From JAAELZ01 sp965237485 (GTDB lineage: Bacteria > Pseudomonadota > Gammaproteobacteria > Arenicellales > Poriferihabitantaceae): 64,000 bases of DNA. A program made the position numbers and the translations under genes. Where the stretch lies: assembly GCA_965237485.1 (NCBI GenBank), contig CBDEFQ010000010.1, positions 372,001 to 436,000 on the forward strand, read 5' to 3'. Numbering within the stretch: the stretch's first letter is position 1; each line of letters begins with the position of its first letter. Shown one piece after another: positions 54,263 to 63,868 of the stretch. The notes below the pieces were generated by a model. The model made no database searches, had not been told where the DNA came from, and saw nothing but the letters and a program-made list of their open reading frames with translations.

Positions 54263-55285
54263 ATGAATATTCAAAACGCACTTAAAACCCTGATGCAGGG
54301 GCAGTCTCTTTCTCAACAACAAATGCAAGATGTCATGTCGACGATTATGGGCGGTGATGCCACGCCATCACAAATTAGTGCAATATTAGTCGCATTGGGC
54401 ATTAAGGGGGAAAGTGTGGATGAGATTGTTGGCGCAGCAACGATTATGAAAAGCTTGGCGGCTAAGGTTGAAATCGGAGCAAGCAAAATAATTGACACCG
54501 TAGGCACGGGTGGTGACGGTGCGAAGTTGTTTAACGTTTCAACAGCTTGCGCATTTGTAACGGCAGCAGCTGGCGGTATAGTGGCAAAACATGGCAACCG
54601 AGCCGCTTCTGGAAATTCGGGTAGCGCTGATGTATTGGAAATGGCGGGAGTCAATATCGCTATAAAGCCCGAGCAAGTCGCCGATTGCATCAATGAGTGC
54701 GGGATTGGGTTCATGTTTGCTCCTAGTCATCACAGTGCCATGCGTCATGCAATTGGCATCCGTAAAGAAATCGCGGTGCGTACAATCTTTAATTTACTTG
54801 GCCCATTGACCAATCCGGCTAACGCAACGCATCAATTAACAGGTGTTTTTTCGCGAGAATGGGTCGAGCCCATGGCGCAAGTGTTAGGCCGTATGGGCAG
54901 TCAACACGCGCTCGTTGTGCACTCCAACGACGGTATGGACGAAATTACCATCGCCGATGAAACTGCAATGGCGGAATTTAAAGAGGGTAAGTTTATATCT
55001 ACGGTAATGATCAAACCGGAAGATTTTGGCGTAAAAAGGCAATCTGCCGAGTCATTAATTATCGAAAACTCAGAACAGAGTTTGCAAATAATACGCAGTG
55101 CTTTATCTGGTGAACAAGGCCCTGCATACGATATGGTGGCATTAAACGCAGGAGCTACTCTATATGCTGGAGACGAAGCCGCGACCATGCAGGACGGTGT
55201 GGAGTTAGCGCGTGCAACCCTAGATAGCGGTAAAGCCTTGCAAAAGTTAGAACACTTAGCCGCATTTAGTTCTTCGCTAAGCTAA
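54263..55285 (+). CDS. trpD: Anthranilate phosphoribosyltransferase
   Basis: 340 residues. PRPP-binding GTGGDG (about 80-85) and KHGNRAASGNSGSADVLE (about 106-123), with FMFAPSHHSAMRH later: complete TrpD. Transfers phosphoribose to anthranilate in tryptophan synthesis. trpG and trpC are not next to it. Confidence 0.96.
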   Translation: MNIQNALKTLMQGQSLSQQQMQDVMSTIMGGDATPSQISAILVALGIKGESVDEIVGAATIMKSLAAKVEIGASKIIDTVGTGGDGAKLFNVSTACAFVTAAAGGIVAKHGNRAASGNSGSADVLEMAGVNIAIKPEQVADCINECGIGFMFAPSHHSAMRHAIGIRKEIAVRTIFNLLGPLTNPANATHQLTGVFSREWVEPMAQVLGRMGSQHALVVHSNDGMDEITIADETAMAEFKEGKFISTVMIKPEDFGVKRQSAESLIIENSEQSLQIIRSALSGEQGPAYDMVALNAGATLYAGDEAATMQDGVELARATLDSGKALQKLEHLAAFSSSLS

Positions 55286-55408
55286 TACTGTAAGTTTATT
55301 TGTGTTATTAGCGAGTGATCAATTTTCATCATGAATTCGCCCCGTTAACTGTCGCTGCGGCGGATTTTCCGGCCTTAGTCAGGCCGAACCCATCCCCATA
55401 GCCTTACT

Positions 55409-56284
55409 TTACGAAGCTTCCTCTCGCCCAACTAACATATTATCAATTAACCTCACGTCTTCGATCTGCATAGCGATCAATGCTCGGGCATGGCTTAGTG
55501 CGCCGCTTGGGGTAGTAGCCGTCCAATTATCAGGGTCAACTACTTCAACATACTCCCATTTAAACCCGCTATCGATTAAGACACTAATTATTTCTTGTTG
55601 CAAAGCGGGTGCCAGACGTTCATTGAGTTGCCAAGCAGCGCGCGCTGCACTTAAAGCTTGATGGATGACTCCGGCTTGCTGCTTGCCGCTTTCGCTTAAG
55701 CGGGCGTTACGCGAAGACCTAGCCAAACCAGTTGGCTCTCTGGAAGTAGGGCAGGTGACGACTTTAACGCCGCCCATTTCATCAGCCAGCTGTTTGATGA
55801 TCTGTAATTGCTGAAAATCCTTTTCGCCAAAATAGGCTGTGCACTGGCCTACAAAAGAAAACAGTCGGTATACTATTTCTCGAACGCCTTCAAAATGTCC
55901 GGGGCGATATGCACCTTCCATGCCTTGGGCATAAATGCCCGGGTCCTTAAGCTGTAATTCTTTTAAAGAGTTGACGTCCTGGTAGAAATCGTCGATTTCA
56001 CCAGTAAATGCCATTGCCACGCCTTCTTGGCTCAATAGTGCGAGGTCGCTTTCTAGCTCTTTGGGGTATTTAGCTAGGTCCTCGGGGTTGTCGAATTGCA
56101 ATGGGTTTACAAAAATACTGACGACTACCAAATCATTTTGCTCTTTGGCAGCGCGGATAAGCGTCAGATGCCCTTCGTGAAGCGCACCCATCGTAGCTAC
56201 AAATCCAATGGCGCGATCTGATAATCGTTTTTCTTCGCACCATTGTTTGGCCTCTTGCGGAGTGGCGAGATGAGTGAGTCGCAT
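55409..56284 (-). CDS. panC: Pantothenate synthetase
   Basis: 291 residues. HxGH in LHEGHLTLI (about 36-44), VFVNPLQF, FGEKDFQQLQI and GLARSSRNARLS, the KMSKS-like loop (about 184-195). Joins pantoate and beta-alanine using ATP. panB and panD are not adjacent; the next gene is selO, 14 bp upstream. Confidence 0.96.
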   Translation of the reverse strand: MRLTHLATPQEAKQWCEEKRLSDRAIGFVATMGALHEGHLTLIRAAKEQNDLVVVSIFVNPLQFDNPEDLAKYPKELESDLALLSQEGVAMAFTGEIDDFYQDVNSLKELQLKDPGIYAQGMEGAYRPGHFEGVREIVYRLFSFVGQCTAYFGEKDFQQLQIIKQLADEMGGVKVVTCPTSREPTGLARSSRNARLSESGKQQAGVIHQALSAARAAWQLNERLAPALQQEIISVLIDSGFKWEYVEVVDPDNWTATTPSGALSHARALIAMQIEDVRLIDNMLVGREEAS

Positions 56285-56298
56285 GTTTGCTGGTTGGA

Positions 56299-57888
56299 TT
56301 AAGAGCTACAAGATAACATTGAACATCCAGCGCGGTTTCGCGCCCACTCTGGTCGTTTTTCAGCAAATCGCTCTTTGCCCGCTTGCTCGCTGTATGGGTT
56401 GCGCAGTACGTCGAGTAATTCGTTGACTAAAGCAAAGTCACCCTTTTCGGCATCGTCTATGGCGAGTTGCGCTAGATAATTGCGCAGTACATATTGCGGA
56501 TTGACGCTATTCATTTTGCTTGCGCGCTCCTCGACAGTTGTTTTATTTTGATCGAGGCGTGTACTGTAACGCCGCAACCACGCGGTCATCGCTTTGTCTG
56601 TATGCGCGCTGCGCTCTTCATAATACGCCTCACTGATTACATCTACTAATTCAGCGTCACTTGCCTTCTCTGCCGCAGGCCCAGCGAAGCGGTAGTTGGC
56701 TAAGGCACGGAAAAACAAAGTCATATCTGTTTCAATAATTTGTAAGGTTTCGTGCAAATCGTTAAATAAAACTGTGTCATCTTCTTCAAAAGTGTCGAGC
56801 CCTAGCTTTTGCGCCATCATGTCTCGCCACGTAGCTTGATAGATCTTTGGATAGCCGTTGACGGCCTCCTGCAAGGGTTCGACTTCGCCAATTATTGAAA
56901 TCAATGATTCGGCCAACTGCACTAAATTCCAGTGGGCGATTTGTGGCTGCTGCCCAAACCGATAGCGTCTATTTTCTGCGTCGGTGGTATTAGGGGTCCA
57001 ATCTGGGTCATACGGCTCTAACCAGCCGTAGGGGCCGTAATCAATCGTTAATCCTAAGATCGACATATTATCGGTATTCATTACCCCGTGCACAAAACCA
57101 ACACGCATCCACTCTACTATCATTAGTGCAGTGCGTTCTACCACCTCACCAAACCAAGCAATATAGACCTCTTTGCTGGGCAGACCTAGGTGTGGGAAAT
57201 CAGTTTTGATAGTGTAGTCAACCAGTTGTTTTAGCACTTCAATATCACCACGACTGGCATGAATTTGAAAGCTACCAAACCGAGTGAACGAAGGTGCTAC
57301 GCGGCAAACCACGGCACCGGGTTCATATTTAGGATGGCCGTCATAGAGTATGTCACGCATTACCTGCTCGCCGGTGAGTATCAAACTCAAGGCGCGCGTG
57401 GTAGGTACACCAAGATGATGCATGGCTTCAGAGCATACGAACTCACGCACTGACGAACGTAATACCGCTAAGCCATCTGCACTGCGTGAATAGGGAGTAG
57501 GGCCAGCACCTTTAAGTTGCATAGCCCAGCGCTCGCCTTGCTTATTGACTATTTCACCTAAATTGATCGCCCGCCCATCGCCCAATTGCCCAGCCCAATG
57601 GCCAAATTGATGGCCACCGTAGCAACAGGCATAGGGGTCCATATCATTGAGTAAAGCATTACCCACAAATGCCTGCGTAAAGACATCGCTTTTCAGATCC
57701 TCTGCAGATAAGTCGAGTAACTCTGCCACTTCCTTGGCAACCGCTATCGTTTGCGGCGCAGCAACAGCAGTTGGTCGTACCCGAGAGGAACAAGCACCAT
57801 TAACTTGTCTCCGATGGTTCTCGCTAATCGGATCGACCGGGAGGTCGGCCAAAAACCGATTGTCAAAATTAAGATGCTGAAGTGCCAT
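56299..57888 (-). CDS. selO: SelO-type protein adenylyltransferase
   Basis: 529 residues of the UPF0061/YdiU family. YGGHQFGHWAGQLGDGRA (about 93-110), LKGAGPTPYSRSADG with GLAVLRSSVREF, and HGVMNTDNMSILGLTIDYGP are hallmark pseudokinase motifs that AMPylate substrates. Ends GCSMLSCSS, the conserved C-terminal cysteine region (position of selenocysteine in vertebrates). E. coli SelO is 478 residues. Confidence 0.95.
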   Translation of the reverse strand: MALQHLNFDNRFLADLPVDPISENHRRQVNGACSSRVRPTAVAAPQTIAVAKEVAELLDLSAEDLKSDVFTQAFVGNALLNDMDPYACCYGGHQFGHWAGQLGDGRAINLGEIVNKQGERWAMQLKGAGPTPYSRSADGLAVLRSSVREFVCSEAMHHLGVPTTRALSLILTGEQVMRDILYDGHPKYEPGAVVCRVAPSFTRFGSFQIHASRGDIEVLKQLVDYTIKTDFPHLGLPSKEVYIAWFGEVVERTALMIVEWMRVGFVHGVMNTDNMSILGLTIDYGPYGWLEPYDPDWTPNTTDAENRRYRFGQQPQIAHWNLVQLAESLISIIGEVEPLQEAVNGYPKIYQATWRDMMAQKLGLDTFEEDDTVLFNDLHETLQIIETDMTLFFRALANYRFAGPAAEKASDAELVDVISEAYYEERSAHTDKAMTAWLRRYSTRLDQNKTTVEERASKMNSVNPQYVLRNYLAQLAIDDAEKGDFALVNELLDVLRNPYSEQAGKERFAEKRPEWARNRAGCSMLSCSS

Positions 57889-57944
57889 TTTTGTAGCTTA
57901 TTCAATTACAGTTTGTAAGTTAATATACGGTTAAAGCTTACGAG

Positions 57945-57975
57945 TTCAATCCATTAATTTAGTCTGGACAGTGTA
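57945..57975 (+). repeat. Solo P-family end upstream of selO
   Basis: TTCAATCCATTAATTTAGTC then TGGACAGTGTA, one terminal repeat of the P family followed by CTAG (57976-57979). The partner end and interior are absent. Confidence 0.65.
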
Positions 57976-58034
57976 CTAGTCCAAGTATTGCGCGGCGGTA
58001 TAGCGGAATACCAAGACCGCTATATTCTCTAGCA

Positions 58035-58080
58035 GTTACACTTTGTTACAAAGTGTTACCTTGCTGAAAAGCTTTGTAAC
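58035..58080 (+). promoter_or_regulatory. Phased GTTAC boxes, probable CpxR-like binding site
   Basis: GTTAC occurs at 58035, 58045 and 58055, each exactly 10 bases apart, with a complementary GTAAC at 58076. Direct repeats one helical turn apart are the usual site of OmpR/PhoB-class regulators, and such a regulator is encoded 650 bp downstream. They stand upstream of a weak -10 (TACAAT at 58092-58097), where an activator would bind. Confidence 0.55.
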
Positions 58081-58130
58081 ATGTGATTTCCTACAATGCA
58101 CACTCCATTAAACAAACAGTGAGCAAACAA

Positions 58131-58637
58131 ATGAAAAAAGTTACAAAATATATTCTCGGTGCAGCAGTGGTGCTAGGTATCGTGGGCGGTGTGGCGGCGA
58201 ATAAAGGCGGTGAGTTCTGTCACGGCGGCGAACACATGGCAAAACGCGGCGAGCATATGGTGAAGAAAGTCACCAAGAAGTTAGACCTCAACGAAAGCCA
58301 GCAAGTCGCACTCAAAGAATTGCAGCAAAACATGCAAGACAGAATGTCAGCGATGCGGGATAACAAGGCGCAGTCTAAGCAGGCATTTATGGACCTGTTC
58401 GGTGCGCAGTTTGACCAAGGCCGAGCATTGACATTAGTGCAGCAAAAAGCTGACACGATTAATCAGCATGCGCCTGAAATGGTCGCTTCTTTCGCTAATT
58501 TTTATGATTCACTAGATGCTGAGCAACAAGCTAAAATGGTGAAGTTTATTGAAAAGCGCGGCGGCCATCGAATGGGCTTTTGGGGTAAACGTAGTCACCA
58601 TAATGGCGAATTCGAGGACGATCACGAGCAAGGCTAA
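58131..58637 (+). CDS. CpxP/Spy-like LTXXQ periplasmic protein
   Basis: 168 residues from the ATG at 58131 (an upstream in-frame start at 58083 would spoil the signal peptide). Signal peptide YILGAAVVLGIVGGVAAN, then an alpha-helical body with LNESQQ and LDAEQQ, the LTxxQ motifs of CpxP/Spy. Histidine-rich ends (FCHGGEHM, GHRMGFWGKRSHHN) suggest metal binding. Likely an adaptor or chaperone repressing the downstream sensor kinase. Confidence 0.85.
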   Translation: MKKVTKYILGAAVVLGIVGGVAANKGGEFCHGGEHMAKRGEHMVKKVTKKLDLNESQQVALKELQQNMQDRMSAMRDNKAQSKQAFMDLFGAQFDQGRALTLVQQKADTINQHAPEMVASFANFYDSLDAEQQAKMVKFIEKRGGHRMGFWGKRSHHNGEFEDDHEQG

Positions 58638-58658
58638 ACTTCATTAATACTTAACCCC

Positions 58659-58697
58659 GTCCGTCTCATGGTAACTCTTGGGGCGGACTTTTCCTTT
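58659..58697 (+). terminator. Possible terminator after the CpxP-like gene
   Basis: GTCCG and CGGAC around a loop that includes CTTGGGG, followed by TTTTCCTTT. The stem is short, so this is a weak call. Confidence 0.35.
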
Positions 58698-58743
58698 GCG
58701 GCGTGTGCTATCTAATCCGCGCTGATATTCGTAAAATAACGCC

Positions 58744-59424
58744 ATGAATCAAATATTGATGATTGACGATGACGAGGGTTTAGCTGAACCGCTAAAAACG
58801 TATTTCCAGTGCTATGCGCTTGATCTAAAACACGCTGATCACCCAGATTTGGGCTTACAAATGTTGCGCGAAAAAGCCTACGATTTGCTGGTGCTAGATA
58901 TAATGCTGCCGGGTAAGGACGGTTTTGAGGTGTGCAAGGAAGTGAGGTTATTTAGCGACATCCCTATTGTGATGCTAACCGCAAGAGGCGAAGTTACAGA
59001 CCGTATTGTTGGTATCGAACTCGGAGCAGATGACTACTTGCCTAAGCCGTTTGATCCGCGTGAGTTGGTGGCGCGGATTTCGCGCATTCTAAAACGCGGG
59101 CAGGTTAAGCCTGCAAACCAAACCAAGTTTAATTATGGGCCGCTCGAAGTCGATTTTAAATCAAAGTCAGCTTATCTCGAAGAACAAAGCATCAGATTGA
59201 CGGGGCATGAGTTTATGTTGCTCGAACAGTTTTGTACCTCGCGAGGGTCGATAGTGAGTCGCGACGACATTATGAACAATGTAAACGGCGTTGAGGCAGA
59301 ATTGTTTTCGCGTTCTGTTGACGTACTGGTGAGCCGTCTACGGCAGAAGTTAAAGCCCTTAGAACCCATCATTACTTTGCGGGGCAAGGGTTATCAATGG
59401 GTGCTGGAAGCGGAGCGACAATGA
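58744..59424 (+). CDS. cpxR: CpxR/OmpR-type response regulator
   Basis: 226 residues. Receiver: acidic pair DDDE (7-10), phospho-Asp in LLVLDIMLPGKDG (about 54), Thr in MLTARGE and Lys in LPKPFDPRE. DNA-binding winged helix: LTGHEFMLLEQF through VSRLRQKL to RGKGYQWV. The closest relation appears to be CpxR-type. Stop overlaps the kinase start (ATGA). Confidence 0.88.
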   Translation: MNQILMIDDDEGLAEPLKTYFQCYALDLKHADHPDLGLQMLREKAYDLLVLDIMLPGKDGFEVCKEVRLFSDIPIVMLTARGEVTDRIVGIELGADDYLPKPFDPRELVARISRILKRGQVKPANQTKFNYGPLEVDFKSKSAYLEEQSIRLTGHEFMLLEQFCTSRGSIVSRDDIMNNVNGVEAELFSRSVDVLVSRLRQKLKPLEPIITLRGKGYQWVLEAERQ

Positions 59425-60764
59425 AAAACCCTATCAAAGCATTGCGCGCCAACCTGTCTTTTAAATTAATAGCGTTGTTTATCGCGGGTGGCATGCTGCT
59501 TGCAAGCGCAATCGGTGCGCTAACAGAATTCGGATTTGAGCGTCATTTCGTGAATCAAATCCAACCACATTTACGTTACTACATTGATCAACTTGAGGAA
59601 GAGATTGGCACTCCACCGAGCATTGATAAAGCCAAACAAATCACTCAATCTCGTTCGATAGTTATCCGTATTTTTGGTGACAACGTATCTTGGGCCAGTG
59701 ACGGCCGTGCAGTCAGGCCGCACCGGATACGTCGTCACGATAGAGATCATGCAGAACATGATAAAACCGATAAACCAGATAGAAAAGTTGCAGCGCGTCG
59801 AGTTTTCTTTGATCACGGTAGTGTGTTTGTGCTTAAGCGCCAACCCGGATACGAAGTTTTTTTTGGGTTTCAATTGCGCGGTGGGCGCGTTGCCTGGTTT
59901 CCCATTATTGCCTGCCTGCTAGTGGGGCTTGGCCTTTACGGTTTTTATAGAGCGACACGTTGGCTATTTGCACCAGTGCGCAAAATTCAAGAAGGCGTCA
60001 ACTTGATTGGCGAAGGACATGTGGGGCATCAAATAGACGTAACGCGAACCGATGAGCTAGGCCAGCTAGCCCAACGGGTTAATCAGATGTCCACTGACCT
60101 TGCGCACATGCTTAAGGCCAAACGAGACATGTTGCTGGCGTTAAGTCATGAATTAAAGTCGCCGTTGGCGCGGTCTCGCGTGAAACTGGCTTTACTGGAG
60201 CCGTCTAAGTTACAAAATGATATATTGCGTGATCAAAAAACAATCGAACGCTTGATCGATGAAGTGCTTGAGTCTGAGCGCGCGCATCAAGATCATGCTT
60301 TATTGCATCGTAGCCCCACTGACATTAACCTATTGATTGATCATATTGTTACGGAAGATTTGGTTGATCTAAATCTAACTAAAAATATTACCGCCACGCC
60401 AACAATGGTGGAGGTCGATACCAATCAAATTCGCCGCCTAATACGCAACTTGCTAGAAAATGCACAGCGTTATCATCGACCTGACAAAGGTGATATCAGT
60501 ATAACCGTAGAATACTTGCCATCGACGCTAAACATAACCGTTGCTGACTGCGGTGAGGGCATTGCCGCAGAGCATTTAAATAGGCTAACAGAACCTTTTT
60601 ACCGCGCTGACCCATCAAGAGCTAAAGATACTGGCGGCCTCGGTCTGGGGCTGTACTTATGCCAGACTATTGCGCAAGCGCATGGCGGTAGCATCACAAT
60701 TAGCAGCGAATTACAGCAAGGCACGCAGGTGCGGGTTGAGTTACCACTTAAGTTAGTTGAGTAA
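59421..60764 (+). CDS. cpxA: CpxA-type sensor histidine kinase
   Basis: 447 residues, ATG at 59421. First membrane helix about 14-38 (LIALFIAGGMLLASAIGAL), a periplasmic domain of about 110 residues with a basic, His-rich patch (RIRRHDRDHAEH), second helix near 155-176, HAMP region, HisKA with ALSHELKSPLARS (His about 242), and HATPase with LLENAQRY, DCGEGI and GGLGLGLYL. Autophosphorylates and drives the adjacent regulator. Confidence 0.9.
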   Translation: MKNPIKALRANLSFKLIALFIAGGMLLASAIGALTEFGFERHFVNQIQPHLRYYIDQLEEEIGTPPSIDKAKQITQSRSIVIRIFGDNVSWASDGRAVRPHRIRRHDRDHAEHDKTDKPDRKVAARRVFFDHGSVFVLKRQPGYEVFFGFQLRGGRVAWFPIIACLLVGLGLYGFYRATRWLFAPVRKIQEGVNLIGEGHVGHQIDVTRTDELGQLAQRVNQMSTDLAHMLKAKRDMLLALSHELKSPLARSRVKLALLEPSKLQNDILRDQKTIERLIDEVLESERAHQDHALLHRSPTDINLLIDHIVTEDLVDLNLTKNITATPTMVEVDTNQIRRLIRNLLENAQRYHRPDKGDISITVEYLPSTLNITVADCGEGIAAEHLNRLTEPFYRADPSRAKDTGGLGLGLYLCQTIAQAHGGSITISSELQQGTQVRVELPLKLVE

Positions 60765-60913
60765 ATAAGTGCAATTGATTCGCACCAAATAATTGGTGCA
60801 GTACGTAAAGGCATTCGAGTGGAACATTCTGTGGATACGAAGGCTATTTGTACCGCGTTTAAGCAACATCAACTATTGCCTAAACAGTAATTTATCCGCG
60901 CTGGCTGCGAGGG

Positions 60914-60919
60914 TATAAT
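60914..60919 (+). promoter_or_regulatory. -10 element of the SulP gene
   Basis: TATAAT 29 bases before the TTG start; the preceding -35 (TTTATC, 60891-60896) is weak. Confidence 0.4.
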
Positions 60920-60947
60920 TTGCCTATCATAATTCAAATATATTCAA

Positions 60948-62612
60948 TTGAAATTCGTTAACGGGCTACACTTTAATAATATTCGTGGTGACATCTATGG
61001 CGGCTTAACCGCGGCCGTGGTGGCTTTACCGCTGGCGATGGCTTTTGGTGTCTCATCAGGGGCCGGACCTATTGCAGGCTTATACGGCGCCATTTTCGTA
61101 GGCTTTTTCGCTGCTTTATTCGGTGGAACGCCTTCCCAAATTTCTGGCCCAACTGGTCCGATGACCGTGGTCATGGCCGCGATTTTTACCCAATACACCG
61201 CGCTCGACCCTATCAATGGTGCTGCAATGGCGTTTACGGTGGTCATTATGGGCGGTTTGTTCCAAATTCTGTTTGGCATATTACGTATTGGGAAATACAT
61301 CAACTATGTGCCGCAGCCAGTTATTTCCGGGTTTATGAGCGGTATTGGGGTGATTATCATCTTATTACAGCTCGCGCCGCTGCTTGGCACGGCGTCGGCC
61401 AGTGGAACCATTACCGCCATTAAGCTGATACCTGCAGCACTATCAAACATCAATCTCGCTGCTTTTTTACTCGGCTTGCTCACACTAGCCATAGTGTATT
61501 TAACCCCTAAGAAAGTAGGCCGGTTTGTGCCGCCTATGCTGTTGGCGTTATTAATAGGTACGCTAATTGCCACATTTTTTCTGTCGGACAAAGGGGTCAC
61601 GATACTAGGGGATTTACCGACCGGCTTTCCCGATATACGCTCGCCGGTGGTTGACGTTGCAATGTTACCAAGCATGATTAAATCGGCGCTTATTTTGGCT
61701 TTACTTGGCACCATCGATTCTTTGCTTACTTCACTGGTGGCAGATAATATTACTCGCAGCCATCATAAGTCAGATAGGGAATTAATTGGCCAAGGTATTG
61801 GTAATACGATAGCGGGCTTGTTCGGCGGCTTGCCCGGTGCTGGCGCGACTATGCGTACTGTTGTAAATGTGCGGACTGGTGGACAAACTCCTATTTCTGG
61901 CGTGCTGCACGCTTTGGTGTTGCTCTCTATCGTGTTAGGTTTAGGCTCTGCGGCAAAATACATTCCGCACGTTGTTTTAGCTGGTTTGTTAATTAAAGTC
62001 GGTACCGACATCATTGATTGGGGTTATTTAAAGCGCATAGGGTCTTCTTCTCGAGCTGGAGTCATTATGATGTTCACCGTGTTGCTGATGACTGTATTTG
62101 TCGACCTCATCATGGCAGTTGCAGTTGGCATGGGAATGGCCTGCTTGTTGTTTGTAAAAAGGCAGTCGGATATGCAGCTTGAAAATATGTCCGTGCACCG
62201 ACAAGGCCGCGATGGCGAACAAGCAATTTTCGAGATTAAAGGGCCAGTGAGCTTTGGTGTTGCAAAGAACATGGTGCGTTTTTTCGCAACAGAACAAGAT
62301 TACTCCCGATTGCTGGTAGATTTAAGTGAGGTAACTGCGTTGGATTACACAGCGAGTTGCGCGATTAAAGAAATTATTAACACCGCACTTGAGAGTCAGG
62401 TTAACGTTTCGGTGGTGGCGCCTAGCGGCCAAGCCAAGCAAGTGCTTGCCAAAGAAGAGGTGCTGGTTGGAGTAGAAGACGCGAATTTATTTTCAAGTCG
62501 GGAAGAAGCGATAAAGAGTGCTTGTCAATCAGCGTTTAAAACTGGACACCTGTCAGCGAGTAAAACTGAACAATTAAATACAATGAGAGCGCAGCGTAAC
62601 TCACGATTTTAG
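60948..62612 (+). CDS. SulP-family anion transporter with STAS domain
   Basis: TTG start (MKFVNG), about 554 codons. Ten to twelve membrane helices from residue 15, with QISGPTGPMTVVMAA as the SulP signature, and a C-terminal STAS domain from about 440 (MSVHRQGRDGEQAIF, LVDLSEVTALDYTA). Transports sulfate, bicarbonate or another anion. Native sequence seems to end near FSSREEAIKSA; from 62523 the reading frame runs into an IS21 end and then an IS5 element and stops at 62612, so the last 30 residues are not native. Confidence 0.88.
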   Translation: MKFVNGLHFNNIRGDIYGGLTAAVVALPLAMAFGVSSGAGPIAGLYGAIFVGFFAALFGGTPSQISGPTGPMTVVMAAIFTQYTALDPINGAAMAFTVVIMGGLFQILFGILRIGKYINYVPQPVISGFMSGIGVIIILLQLAPLLGTASASGTITAIKLIPAALSNINLAAFLLGLLTLAIVYLTPKKVGRFVPPMLLALLIGTLIATFFLSDKGVTILGDLPTGFPDIRSPVVDVAMLPSMIKSALILALLGTIDSLLTSLVADNITRSHHKSDRELIGQGIGNTIAGLFGGLPGAGATMRTVVNVRTGGQTPISGVLHALVLLSIVLGLGSAAKYIPHVVLAGLLIKVGTDIIDWGYLKRIGSSSRAGVIMMFTVLLMTVFVDLIMAVAVGMGMACLLFVKRQSDMQLENMSVHRQGRDGEQAIFEIKGPVSFGVAKNMVRFFATEQDYSRLLVDLSEVTALDYTASCAIKEIINTALESQVNVSVVAPSGQAKQVLAKEEVLVGVEDANLFSSREEAIKSACQSAFKTGHLSASKTEQLNTMRAQRNSRF

Positions 62613-63787
62613 TTTGATATTTTCGAAGCACTCATTTTTTGAGCTATATTTGCCCAGTTTCGCGTATTCGATCATCATTTAGTCACTATTTTATCAATTC
62701 GAGCACCTAAGCCATATTAAAGGCACAACTATCCAGCATAGTGCCAATCAGGCAAGCCATACAAGCTTAAGAACTTAGCACCTTTACGGATATTCGCTGC
62801 CATCGCCGCTAGGCCGTAAACAGTCTGGTTCTTCGCTAGCCCCATGAACCGAGTGCGAGCTAAACCATAATGCTGCTTGTAAGTCGCAAAGAGCCGTTCG
62901 CCACCTGCTCGCGTTACCGCAATAACTGCATTACGGGTACGGTCTGCATCTGACAACGGATTACCTCGATAGCCCTTGCGTTGAACCTGATCATCAATTC
63001 CAAGTTGCTCCAGTTTATCTCGCGTCTCCTCAGAACTATACGCCGCATCAGCATATAGGGCAGTCTCATCGCCCAACAGCAATTCATCGCGCAGTTGGCT
63101 GTCATGAACATGCCCTGGCGTCACATTCTGGCACTGAACAAACCCATCCTCATCAACTCCCGTATGCACTGAGTAGCCATAGGTAGACTTCTTTCGACCT
63201 CGGCTGTCATTTTTGACATGCCAGCTCGCTTCAGGGTCTCGCTTAGGCGTCCCGTCTTTGCCGTTACCATTTCCAGAACGAGCCGCTTCTATAGGTGTTG
63301 CATCTATAATGTTGATGCGCCCCTTGCTCATAATAATGTTCTTCGCTTCAAGTTGACGATTGATCTCACCTAGCAAGCGATCCCACAGTTCGTGCTCCAT
63401 TAACTGGTTACGAAAGCACCCAAGGGTCGAAGCTTCAGGTACATCGCCGCCTAACTCAAAGCGGCAAAACTTACGAAACAATAAATCTCTAAATAAGCAC
63501 TGTGCTAACTCCCTATCCGACAGTTCATACCAAATTCCCAGCATCAAGCTGCGGAACAAACTAAGTAATGGATAACTAGGGCGGCCAGTAGTGCCAGCAT
63601 AAATAGATGAAAGCAGTGTCTCTATTTCGCTCCAATCTAATAGTGCTTCTGTATCATCAAGACTATGCAGAATTGGATGATCCAAATCTGATCTTGATAC
63701 TAATAAATCTCGTTGGGTGGCGAATGGTTTTTGCATGCCTAATTTTAACAAATTATGTAGATACTCGATGAGTTATGCTGCACTCTC
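62585..63787 (-). mobile_element. IS5-family element inserted in IS21 element 3 (about 1203 bp)
   Basis: Inverted ends GAGAGCGCAGCGTAACTCA and GAGAGTGCAGCATAACTCA. Target duplication ACAAT (62580-62584 and 63788-63792). The uninterrupted target is preserved in IS21 element 1 (aaatacaataatattcc at about 25433), so insertion is proven. Confidence 0.92.
62729..63751 (-). CDS. IS5-family transposase
   Basis: 340 residues. N-terminal domain with GRPSYPLLSLFRSLMLGIWY and LSDRELAQCL; DDE domain with RINIIDATPIEA (first Asp), ALYADAAYSSEE (second Asp) and the C-terminal Glu region with GGERLFATYKQHYGL. Different subgroup from the IS5-like copies 1 and 2. Apparently intact. Confidence 0.92.
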   Translation of the reverse strand: MLKLGMQKPFATQRDLLVSRSDLDHPILHSLDDTEALLDWSEIETLLSSIYAGTTGRPSYPLLSLFRSLMLGIWYELSDRELAQCLFRDLLFRKFCRFELGGDVPEASTLGCFRNQLMEHELWDRLLGEINRQLEAKNIIMSKGRINIIDATPIEAARSGNGNGKDGTPKRDPEASWHVKNDSRGRKKSTYGYSVHTGVDEDGFVQCQNVTPGHVHDSQLRDELLLGDETALYADAAYSSEETRDKLEQLGIDDQVQRKGYRGNPLSDADRTRNAVIAVTRAGGERLFATYKQHYGLARTRFMGLAKNQTVYGLAAMAANIRKGAKFLSLYGLPDWHYAG

Positions 63788-63804
63788 ACAATAATATTTC
63801 TTTA

Positions 63805-63845
63805 TCATCAACTCAAGTGAAGCGTAGCGAAACTTGAGTTGATGA
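63805..63845 (-). terminator. Hairpin after istB (IS21 element 3)
   Basis: Identical 14-bp stem to that at 25452-25492. Confidence 0.5.
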
Positions 63846-63868
63846 ATCAATCCTGCTTTCTTGCGATG

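Noticed and set aside
55330..55400. An intrinsic terminator between trpD and panC (GGCCTTAGTCAGGCC).
   Set aside because: The stem is short and no T run follows on either strand.
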